This document shows, piece after piece, positions 6,906 through 12,645 of a DNA stretch of 13,541 bases. The translations under genes were made by a program, and so were the position numbers. Each line of letters starts with the position of its first letter. Position 1 is the stretch's first letter. Source of the stretch: Gammaproteobacteria bacterium (GTDB lineage: Bacteria; Pseudomonadota; Gammaproteobacteria; DSM-26407). The DNA is taken from contig JAQVKR010000023.1 of NCBI GenBank assembly GCA_028694565.1, positions 1 through 13,541 of the forward strand, given 5' to 3'. Below the pieces are notes generated by a model. The model did no database searches and was not told the origin of the DNA. It saw only the letters and a program-made list of their open reading frames with translations.

Positions 6906-8081
6906 ATGCACTGGATTGCCCACGCCCTGCTTTCCGCCCGGTACCGCTGGCTGGCCGCCATCCTGCTGGCGTTCCTGGCGCAGCCGTCGTGGGCCGCCAC
7001 GCCCATCCCCTCGGCACCGAGCATCGCCGCCAAGGCCTACATCCTGCAGGACTACGACAGCGGGCGGGTCATCGCCGAATCCGGCGCCGACAAGCGGGTG
7101 GAGCCGGCCAGCCTCACCAAGATGATGACCGCCTACGTGGTCTCCAACGAGCTGCGCAACAGCCACCTCAAGCTCACCGACATGGTGCGCGTCAGCGAGA
7201 AGGCGTGGCGCGCCGAAGGCTCGCGCATGTTCGTGGAGGTGAACACCAGCGTCTCGGTGGAGGATCTGCTGCGCGGGGTGATCATCCAGTCGGGCAACGA
7301 CGCCTGCATCGCGCTCGCCGAGCACATCGCCGGCAGCGAGGAGGCCTTCGCCGAGATGATGAACGCCCAGGCCCGGCGCCTCGGCATGAACCACACCCAC
7401 TTCGTCAACAGCACCGGCCTGCCCGATCCCGAGCACTACACCACCGCCCGGGACCTGGCCACCCTGAGCATCGCCCTGATCCGCGACTTCCCGGACCACT
7501 ACGGCTGGTACTCCGAGCGCGACTTCACCTACAACGACATCACCCAGCACAACCGCAACACCCTGCTGTGGTGGGACAAGACCGTGGACGGCATCAAGAC
7601 CGGCCATACCTCCAGCGCCGGCTACTGCCTGGCCGCCTCGGCGCTCAAGGAGGGCATGCGCCTGGTGAGCGTGGTGCTGGGCACCGACAGCGAGAAGGCC
7701 CGCGCCCGCGAGAGCCAGAGCCTGCTCACCTACGGTTTCCGCTTCTTCGAGACCCACCGCCTCTACCAGGCGGGCCAGTCGCTGGCCGACCACCGGCTGT
7801 GGATGGGCGCCCAGGACACCCTGCCCGTCGGGCTGGAGCGGGATCTGTTCGTCACCATTCCCCGCGGCCAGTACGACAGCCTCCAGGCCAGCCTCACCAT
7901 CGACAACCATGTGGAGGCGCCCGTCACCCGCGGCACCCGCTACGGCACCGTGAACGTCTCCCTCAACGGCAAGCCCGTGGCCGAAGCGCCGCTGGTGGCC
8001 CTGGCGGATGTCGAGGAGGGGGGCATCTGGCGCCGGTTCGTGGACTGGCTGACCCTGCTTTTCTACCGCCTGTGGAGCTGA
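6906..8081 (+). CDS. dacA: D-alanyl-D-alanine carboxypeptidase, PBP5/6 family
   Basis: This low-molecular-weight penicillin-binding protein removes the terminal D-Ala of peptidoglycan pentapeptides in the periplasm. I start it at 6906 because GAGAGGG (6894-6900) sits five bases upstream. An in-frame ATG at 6867 has no such site and would spoil the signal peptide. The product is 391 residues. A signal peptide is probably cleaved after A30 (PSWA/A). The S11 peptidase motifs are intact: SLTK with nucleophile S69 and K72, SGN at 129-131, and KTG at 231-233. A C-terminal beta domain follows. The last 20 residues (GGIWRRFVDWLTLLFYRLWS) form an amphipathic helix that anchors PBP5-type enzymes to the inner membrane. 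dacA between rlpA and ybeD/lipB is the conserved order. Confidence 0.96.
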   Translation: MHWIAHALLSARYRWLAAILLAFLAQPSWAATPIPSAPSIAAKAYILQDYDSGRVIAESGADKRVEPASLTKMMTAYVVSNELRNSHLKLTDMVRVSEKAWRAEGSRMFVEVNTSVSVEDLLRGVIIQSGNDACIALAEHIAGSEEAFAEMMNAQARRLGMNHTHFVNSTGLPDPEHYTTARDLATLSIALIRDFPDHYGWYSERDFTYNDITQHNRNTLLWWDKTVDGIKTGHTSSAGYCLAASALKEGMRLVSVVLGTDSEKARARESQSLLTYGFRFFETHRLYQAGQSLADHRLWMGAQDTLPVGLERDLFVTIPRGQYDSLQASLTIDNHVEAPVTRGTRYGTVNVSLNGKPVAEAPLVALADVEEGGIWRRFVDWLTLLFYRLWS

Positions 8082-8220
8082 ACGGGAGGCTTCCCGGCGA
8101 TGGGTGATTGAAGGCGGTCCCGGGCGGCAGTCGTCCCGGAGCCCGCCAAACCGCCGGACCGGCTCCACGCCGGCCCGTCACGTCATGACTTCAGGCAGCG
8201 CAGGTTAACCATCGATTCCC

Positions 8221-9087
8221 ATGTCCATCGTTTATCTCAATGGCGAGTTCTTCCCCGCGGAGCAGGCCCACGTGCCGGTGCTCGATCGCGGCTTCCTGTT
8301 CGGCGACGGCGTCTACGAGGTGGTGCCCGCCTACGGTGGGCGCCTGCTGCGCCTGGGGCAGCACCTGGCGCGCCTGGAGCAGAGCCTGGCGGGCATCCGC
8401 ATGAGCCCACCCCTGGAACGGGAGGCCTGGGCCCGGGTCCTGGAGGAGCTCGTCCGCCGCAACGACGGCGGCACCGACATCTCGGTCTACCTGCAGGTGA
8501 CCCGCGGCGTGGCGCCGAAGCGCGACCACGCCTTCCCCGCCGGGATCCGCCCCACCGTCTTCGCCATGACCAGCCCCATCCCGCCGGTGCCGGCCCGGGT
8601 CCTGGAGGAGGGCGTGGCGGCCATCACCCTGGACGATATCCGCTGGTCCTACTGCAACATCAAGGCCATCACCCTGCTGCCCAACGTCCTGCTGCGCCAG
8701 CAGGCGGTGGACAGCGGCGCGGCGGAGGCCATCCTGATTCGCGACGGACACGCCATCGAGGGCTCCGCCAGCAACCTGTTCGTGGTCCTGGAGGGGGTCA
8801 TCGTCACCCCGCCCCTGGGCCCGCAGCTGCTGCCGGGGATCACCCGGGACCTGGTGCTGGAGCTGTGCGCCCGCCACGGCCTGCCGCACCGGGAGGCCGA
8901 CATCACCGAGGCGGAACTGCGCGGCGCCCGGGAGATCTGGGTCACCAGCTCCACCAAGGAGGTGGTGCCGGTCACGCGGCTGGACGGCCAGCCGGTGGGC
9001 GACGGCGGCCCCGGCCCCGTGTGGCGCAGCGTCATCGGCCTCTACCAGGACCACAAGGCGGCCCTGCGCGAAGGGCGCGCCGCCTGA
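8221..9087 (+). CDS. dat: D-amino-acid transaminase (PLP fold type IV)
   Basis: The 288-residue product is a class IV aminotransferase, the fold shared by D-alanine transaminase, branched-chain aminotransferase and aminodeoxychorismate lyase. It starts [12 protein letters not shown], has the N-domain segment [14 protein letters not shown], the PLP-binding lysine K148 in [12 protein letters not shown]180 in [11 protein letters not shown] for the pyridine nitrogen, and a C-terminal [11 protein letters not shown]-terminal [18 protein letters not shown] resembles D-alanine transaminase more than IlvE. Placement right after the D-Ala-releasing dacA supports this. The reaction would be D-Ala plus 2-oxoglutarate giving pyruvate plus D-Glu. 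Substrate cannot be fixed from sequence alone. A 139-base gap separates it from dacA. I see no strong ribosome binding site, and the start rests on the family N-terminus. Confidence 0.87.
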   Translation: MSIVYLNGEFFPAEQAHVPVLDRGFLFGDGVYEVVPAYGGRLLRLGQHLARLEQSLAGIRMSPPLEREAWARVLEELVRRNDGGTDISVYLQVTRGVAPKRDHAFPAGIRPTVFAMTSPIPPVPARVLEEGVAAITLDDIRWSYCNIKAITLLPNVLLRQQAVDSGAAEAILIRDGHAIEGSASNLFVVLEGVIVTPPLGPQLLPGITRDLVLELCARHGLPHREADITEAELRGAREIWVTSSTKEVVPVTRLDGQPVGDGGPGPVWRSVIGLYQDHKAALREGRAA

Positions 9088-9108
9088 AACCGGACACGGC
9101 GGAGGACC

Positions 9109-9378
9109 ATGGGCGACACCCCCGAAACCCTGCTCGAATTCCCCTGCGACTTCCCCATCAAGGTGATGGGGGCGGCGGCCGGGGATTTCGACGCCCTGGT
9201 GGTGGAGCTCGTCCGCCGCCACGTGGACGATCTGGCCGAGGGCGGCGTCCAGACCCGCCCCAGCAGCGGCGGCCGCTACCTCTCCGTCACGGTGACCATC
9301 CGCGCCACCAGCCGCGCGCAGCTCGATCGCGTCTACCAGGAGCTCAGCGCCCACGAGCGGGTGCTGATGGTGCTCTGA
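9109..9378 (+). CDS. ybeD: YbeD family protein (DUF493)
   Basis: This 89-residue cytoplasmic protein belongs to the DUF493/YbeD family, small ferredoxin-like (ACT-like) domains whose function is not settled. Family features are [14 protein letters not shown] at the N-terminus, the [15 protein letters not shown] strand region in the middle and [18 protein letters not shown] at the end. The length matches E. coli YbeD (87 residues). GGAGGA at 9101-9106 precedes the ATG by only two or three bases. It follows dat by 21 bases, so the two are likely cotranscribed. Adjacency of ybeD and lipB is conserved in gammaproteobacteria and has led to proposals of a lipoate-related role. Here the pair is pushed apart by an AT-rich repeat element. 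Confidence 0.92.
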   Translation: MGDTPETLLEFPCDFPIKVMGAAAGDFDALVVELVRRHVDDLAEGGVQTRPSSGGRYLSVTVTIRATSRAQLDRVYQELSAHERVLMVL

Positions 9379-9389
9379 GAAACTCTATT

Positions 9390-9535
9390 TTAATAGACAG
9401 GATTGACGGGATTCATGCCGGTAAAATGGCGATTCCCCCTGCGCTCCGAACCGGCCGACACGGATTTCAAGCCCAGCAAGCCGGACGCGAGATCCGATGC
9501 TTAAAAGGGTTAATCCTGCAAATCCTGTCCATTGA
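9390..9535. repeat. AT-rich inverted-repeat element between ybeD and lipB (MITE-like)
   Basis: A 24-base left arm (9390-9413) and the reverse complement of 9512-9535 agree at 18 positions. Both arms hold the core GACAGGATT followed six bases on by GGATT, giving two GGATT units per arm at nine-base period. The arms enclose 98 bases. A further seven-base match, TGAGAAA at 9376-9382 versus TTTCTCA at 9541-9547, may extend the dyad to 9376-9547 and would include the ybeD stop codon. Composition is clearly more AT-rich than the surroundings. Arms built of repeated AGGATT units recall short dispersed repeats in proteobacterial genomes. No transposase is encoded, and no clear target-site duplication is visible. 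Confidence 0.6.
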
Positions 9536-9572
9536 TTCCTTTTCTCATGCAGTTCGTGATAAATACCTACCA

Positions 9573-10211
9573 ATGAGCACCAAGCACGGGCTCCGCGTCC
9601 GGCGGCTGGGGCGGACCGGGTACCGGCCCACCTGGGAGGCGATGCGGACCTTCACCGACGGGCGCGGGCCGGAGACGCCCGACGAGCTGTGGCTGACCGA
9701 GCACCCGCCGGTCTTCACCCTCGGACAGGCGGGCAAGCCCGAGCATCTGCTGGATCCGGGTGCCATCCCGGTCATCCGGGTGGATCGCGGCGGACAGGTG
9801 ACCTACCACGGCCCGGGGCAGGTGATGGCCTACCTGCTGCTGGACCTGAAGCGGCGCGGGCTCGGGGTGCGGGAGCTGGTGGAACGGCTGGAGCAGGCGG
9901 TCATCGACCTGCTGGCGGCGCACGGCATCGAGGCCCATGGCCGCCGCGACGCCCCCGGCGTCTATGTGGGCGGGGCCAAGATAGCCGCCCTCGGCCTGCG
10001 GATCCGCCACGGCCGCAGCTACCATGGCCTCAGCCTCAACGTGGCCATGGATCTCGAGCCCTTCGGCCGCATCAACCCCTGCGGCCACCCGGGCCTGGAG
10101 GTGACCCAGCTCAGCGCCCTGGGCGGCCCCGCGGAGCTGGAGCGGGTGGCGGACGAGCTCGCCGCCCATCTGGCCCGGGTGCTGGGGGTGGACGGGACGG
10201 AGGCGGTGTGA
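9573..10211 (+). CDS. lipB: Lipoyl(octanoyl) transferase
   Basis: LipB transfers octanoate from octanoyl-acyl carrier protein to a lysine of lipoyl domains (pyruvate and 2-oxoglutarate dehydrogenases, glycine cleavage H protein), the first step of lipoate synthesis. The 212-residue product has the signature [12 protein letters not shown], catalytic K136 in [13 protein letters not shown] and catalytic C170 in RINPCG. These positions are one residue beyond K135/C169 of E. coli LipB, which supports the ATG at 9573. There is no recognisable Shine-Dalgarno sequence, and the frame stays open far upstream. That upstream stretch runs through the repeat element and out of frame through dat, so it is not coding for LipB. 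Expression may depend on sequences supplied by the repeat element. Confidence 0.95.
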   Translation: MSTKHGLRVRRLGRTGYRPTWEAMRTFTDGRGPETPDELWLTEHPPVFTLGQAGKPEHLLDPGAIPVIRVDRGGQVTYHGPGQVMAYLLLDLKRRGLGVRELVERLEQAVIDLLAAHGIEAHGRRDAPGVYVGGAKIAALGLRIRHGRSYHGLSLNVAMDLEPFGRINPCGHPGLEVTQLSALGGPAELERVADELAAHLARVLGVDGTEAV

Positions 10212-10267
10212 GCGGCCGCCGCCACTGAACCCCGCGCCGCCCGGATACTCAAAGCATCCTGATCGAT

Positions 10268-10314
10268 CGGGAATATCCCGCCGCTCCCGTCTCCCGCCCC
10301 CGCGGCCGGGAGCG
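10268..10314 (+). other. Two dyads in the lipA leader
   Basis: CGGGA-ATA-TCCCG at 10268-10280 is a perfect 5-bp dyad. CGCTCCCG (10282-10289) pairs perfectly with CGGGAGCG (10307-10314) across 17 bases. They fill the middle of the 133-base lipB-lipA gap and end 30 bases before the lipA ATG. The first could be an operator or part of a leader structure. I cannot assign a regulator, and no T-run follows either stem. Confidence 0.3.
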
Positions 10315-10344
10315 AGGGGAGGACTGCCGAGAAGCGAGGCACGC

Positions 10345-11301
10345 ATGGCCGATGACGACAAGACCCGCGAACCCACCCGCGAGCGCGGCGCGGCGAAGAC
10401 CGCCCGCATCCCGGTGAAGGTGGTGCCCACCGAGCAGCCGCCGCGCAAGCCCGCCTGGATCCGCGCCCGCCACCATGGCAGCCCCAAGGTCGTGCAGCTG
10501 AAGAAGATCCTGCGGGAGAACCGGCTCCACACCGTGTGCGAGGAGGCGGCCTGCCCCAACCTGGGCGAGTGCTTCGGTCACGGCACCGCCACGTTCATGA
10601 TCATGGGCGACATCTGCACCCGCCGCTGCCCCTTCTGCGACGTGGCCCACGGCCGCCCCGAGGCCCTCGACCCCGAGGAGCCCCGCAACCTCGGCCGGAC
10701 CGTGGCCGCCATGGGCCTCTCCTACGTGGTCATCACCTCCGTGGACCGGGACGACCTGGCGGACGGGGGCGCGGCCCACATCGCCGCCTGCGTGCGGGCG
10801 GTGCGGGACCGGAGCCCGGGCATCCGGGTGGAGACCCTCGTGCCGGATTTCCGCGGCCGCATGGAGGTGGCGCTGGAGGCGCTGGGCCGCTTCCCGCCCG
10901 ATGTCTTCAACCACAACCTGGAGACCGTCCCGCGCCTCTACCGCGAGGCCCGGCCCGGCGCCGACTACCACTGGTCGCTGGAGCTGCTGCAACGGTTCGG
11001 GGCCCGCTTCCCGGGAATCCCCACCAAGTCCGGGCTGATGCTCGGCCTGGGCGAGGAGCTGGGCGAGGTGGAGGCGGTGCTGCGCGACCTGCACGCCCAC
11101 GGCGTGGAGATGCTGACCCTGGGCCAGTATCTCCAGCCGAGCCGCCACCACCTGCCGGTGCGCCGCTTCGTCACCCCCGAAGAATTCCACCGGCTGGGCG
11201 AGCTGGCCCGATCGCTGGGCTTCAGCCGGGTGGCCAGCGGCCCGATGGTGCGCTCCTCCTACCACGCCGACCTGCAGGCGGCCGGGGAGACGGTGGAGTA
11301 G
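10345..11301 (+). CDS. lipA: Lipoyl synthase (radical SAM)
   Basis: LipA inserts two sulfur atoms at C6 and C8 of protein-bound octanoyl groups, completing the lipoyl cofactor begun by LipB. The 318-residue product has both iron-sulfur sites. The auxiliary cluster cysteines are C65, C70 and C76 ([12 protein letters not shown]), with the RSSY serine ligand near S304-S305. The radical SAM CxxxCxxC is C91, C95 and C98 (CTRRCPFC). Other LipA segments are [19 protein letters not shown] and TLGQYLQPS. The first 40 residues are charged and variable. GAGG at 10336-10339, five bases before the ATG, supports the start. It follows lipB by 133 bases, directly adjacent, unlike E. coli where another gene intervenes. 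Confidence 0.97.
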   Translation: MADDDKTREPTRERGAAKTARIPVKVVPTEQPPRKPAWIRARHHGSPKVVQLKKILRENRLHTVCEEAACPNLGECFGHGTATFMIMGDICTRRCPFCDVAHGRPEALDPEEPRNLGRTVAAMGLSYVVITSVDRDDLADGGAAHIAACVRAVRDRSPGIRVETLVPDFRGRMEVALEALGRFPPDVFNHNLETVPRLYREARPGADYHWSLELLQRFGARFPGIPTKSGLMLGLGEELGEVEAVLRDLHAHGVEMLTLGQYLQPSRHHLPVRRFVTPEEFHRLGELARSLGFSRVASGPMVRSSYHADLQAAGETVE

Positions 11302-11316
11302 CGCGACGGGACGAAT

Positions 11317-11343
11317 CCGCTCCCCGGCGGGGATCGGGAGCGG
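11317..11343. terminator. Possible hairpin terminator after lipA
   Basis: CCGCTCCC (11317-11324) and GGGAGCGG (11336-11343) form a perfect 8-bp stem 16 bases past the lipA stop. An alternative TCCCC/GGGGA stem (11321-11325, 11329-11333) competes with it. lipA and the next gene converge here, so a bidirectional terminator is expected. Neither side has the T-run of an intrinsic terminator, so this is a weak call. Confidence 0.3.
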
Positions 11344-11387
11344 CGGAAGTGGCCGGCGGCTCCGGCCCGGGGACGGGGGACGCCGCC

Positions 11388-11666
11388 TCAGGGGGCCCGC
11401 TTCGCCACCAGGCCGTTCTTCTGCAGCACGCGGTAGATCTTCCGGCTGGCTTTCGCGAGACGGTCCAGGTCGCCGAAGGTGGGCTGCTCGCCCTCCTCCA
11501 GCCGGTACTCCCACTCGCTCAGCTCCAGATCCAGGTACTCGAGCAGCTTCACCGAGCAGCCGTGGCAAATCCCCGTGCACAGGATGTCCGCGGGGGTGTC
11601 GAAGGGAATCGCCTCGCGGACCTCGCGGATCAGGTCGCCCATGGCGGTGCGGGTATCGGGTTTCAC
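11388..11666 (-). CDS. Small hypothetical protein with CTGICHGC motif
   Basis: I do not recognise this family. The 92-residue product from the GTG at 11664-11666 has no signal peptide or membrane segment. Residues 12-29 form a mixed stretch, followed by CTGICHGC (C30, C34, C37). This CxxxCxxC spacing is that of radical SAM cluster sites and of some metal-binding sites, but the protein is far too short for a radical SAM barrel. The second half (LLEYLDLELSEWEYRLEEGE and DLDRLAKASRKIYRVLQKNG) looks helical and charged. An ATG at 11640-11642 would shorten it by eight residues without losing the motif. Neither start has a clear ribosome binding site. It converges on lipA and lies downstream of the carbonic anhydrase on the same strand. 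Its normal amino-acid make-up argues that it is real. Confidence 0.72.
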   Translation of the reverse strand: MKPDTRTAMGDLIREVREAIPFDTPADILCTGICHGCSVKLLEYLDLELSEWEYRLEEGEQPTFGDLDRLAKASRKIYRVLQKNGLVAKRAP

Positions 11667-11797
11667 GCTGCTGTTCGGCTGCCTGCCCAGTGGGAGCCCA
11701 GTTTAACGCCGCGCCGCCCGCGGAGGACAGCAACCGGCCGCTGCCGCCCCCGTGGACGGGCCGACGGCTCGCCATCCCGGGGCGTCGGGGCGGCCCG

Positions 11798-11833
11798 CGC
11801 CGCAGCCGTTCCCCGGGCCCCGGGGCTGCGGCG
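11798..11833. other. Strong GC dyad between carbonic anhydrase and the small gene
   Basis: CGCCGCAGCC (11798-11807) and GGCTGCGGCG (11824-11833) are perfect 10-bp complements with a 16-base loop, which itself contains CCCCG/CGGGG. It lies 58 bases beyond the carbonic anhydrase stop on the minus strand and could slow or end that transcript. No T-run is present. The rest of the 224-base gap 11667-11890 shows no gene I can support on either strand. Confidence 0.35.
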
Positions 11834-11890
11834 GGCCCCGCACGCCGCGCCCCTGCGCGGGCTCACGGGCCGAAGCCCCCGCCCGGGGCG

Positions 11891-12472
11891 CTAGCCGGGC
11901 CGGCCCGCCGCCGTGGCCTCCGGCACCTCCACCAGCCGGCCGCTCTTCACGTCGTAGATGTAGCCGTAGATGGGGATGTCGGCCGGCACCAGGGGATGGT
12001 TGCGGATCCGGGTGACATCCTCCACCACGCTGGCGGGATTGTCCCTGATGGTGAGCCAGTCGATGTAGTTGCCCTCGGTGGAGCCGGGGCCCGCGCCGGA
12101 GTCGTGCCAGCCGCCGGCGTCCACGCTCGCGGTCTTCAGGCTGCTGGCGAGCAGGCCGCGCATGATGTCGTCGGTGAAGGTCTCCATGCCGCAGTCGGTG
12201 TGGTGGATGACGAACCACTCGCGGGTACCGAGCAGCTTGTAGGAGATGACGAGGGAGCGGATGGCGTCGTCGCTGGCGCGCCCGCCCGCGTTGCGGATCA
12301 CGTGGGCATCGCCCTCGGACAGGCCGGCGTACTTGGCCGGGTCGAGGCGGGCATCCATGCAGGTGAGAATGGCGAAGCGCCGGCCCGGCGGCATGGGCAG
12401 ATCGGCCTTGGCGCCGAAATCGGATGCGTACCCGGCATTGGCGGTCATGACTTCATCGAGAATCTGGCTCAT
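11891..12472 (-). CDS. Beta-class carbonic anhydrase
   Basis: This enzyme interconverts carbon dioxide and bicarbonate in the cytoplasm, using a zinc bound by two Cys and one His. The 193-residue product has C38 with the D40/R42 dyad in CMDARLDP, and H91 and C94 in HHTDCGM, all intact. The N-terminal region ([19 protein letters not shown]), VIRNAGG, and the ending [16 protein letters not shown] resemble the small beta-enzymes typified by Mycobacterium Rv1284 rather than the longer Can/CynT type. GGAGGA (complement of 12480-12485) lies seven bases before the ATG and fixes the start. It has its own promoter and a leader hairpin. The role could be bicarbonate supply for carboxylation or pH balance. 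Autotrophy cannot be concluded from this gene alone. Confidence 0.94.
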   Translation of the reverse strand: MSQILDEVMTANAGYASDFGAKADLPMPPGRRFAILTCMDARLDPAKYAGLSEGDAHVIRNAGGRASDDAIRSLVISYKLLGTREWFVIHHTDCGMETFTDDIMRGLLASSLKTASVDAGGWHDSGAGPGSTEGNYIDWLTIRDNPASVVEDVTRIRNHPLVPADIPIYGYIYDVKSGRLVEVPEATAAGRPG

Positions 12473-12498
12473 GGTTCATTCCTCCATCGCTGCGGTCC

Positions 12499-12539
12499 GG
12501 TGGGGCGCGGCCGCACCCGGGGTACGGCCGCGCCCCACC
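12499..12539 (-). other. 15-bp leader hairpin of the carbonic anhydrase gene
   Basis: GGTGGGGCGCGGCCG (12499-12513) pairs perfectly with CGGCCGCGCCCCACC (12525-12539), loop 11 bases. It can extend by CCGG on both sides past one bulged base. It is the longest perfect stem I found in the window. Its outer end coincides with the predicted minus-strand transcription start near 12539, and its other end is 13 bases before the ribosome binding site. No T-run follows on either strand. Confidence 0.6.
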
Positions 12540-12545
12540 CGGAAT

Positions 12546-12574
12546 GTCATAGTCCAATAGTCGGGGATTGTGAA
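12546..12574 (-). promoter_or_regulatory. Candidate sigma-70 promoter for carbonic anhydrase
   Basis: On the minus strand TTCACA (complement of 12569-12574, 5/6 to consensus) and TATGAC (complement of 12546-12551, 4/6) are separated by exactly 17 bases. They sit in an AT-richer stretch inside the divergent gap 12473-12645. Transcription would start near 12539 and give a leader of about 67 bases. I found no comparable promoter for the plus-strand gene at 12646. Confidence 0.5.
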
Positions 12575-12645
12575 GGCGACCCACCCGGATTCGAACGCCA
12601 CAAAACCGCCGGAGTGTGCGATCCTTGGTGTTCCGACACACCCTC

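Noticed and set aside
6777..8168. A 463-codon minus-strand open frame across dacA, and similar ones at 3459-4664, 8191-9354 and 10249-11775
   Set aside because: Each mirrors a real plus-strand gene, has biased His/Gly/Ala/Gln composition and shows no recognisable domain.
8082..8220. A terminator or promoter in the dacA-dat gap (5-bp stems at 8083-8096 and 8159-8173, palindrome GTCATGAC at 8182-8189)
   Set aside because: The stems are short, no T-run follows them, and no paired -35/-10 elements are convincing, so I make no call for this 139-base gap.
8865..9572. A possible long N-terminal extension of LipB, because the lipB frame is open upstream to 8865
   Set aside because: The extension would be read through dat and ybeD in another frame and through the repeat element. 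LipB starting at 9573 already has normal length and catalytic residue numbering.
12574..12600. A tRNA-like T-loop (TTCGAAT on the minus strand) followed by an acceptor-like GGGTGGGTCGCC
   Set aside because: The five bases on each side of the loop do not pair as a T-stem, and no anticodon or D arm can be found upstream. It may be a remnant but is not a tRNA gene.
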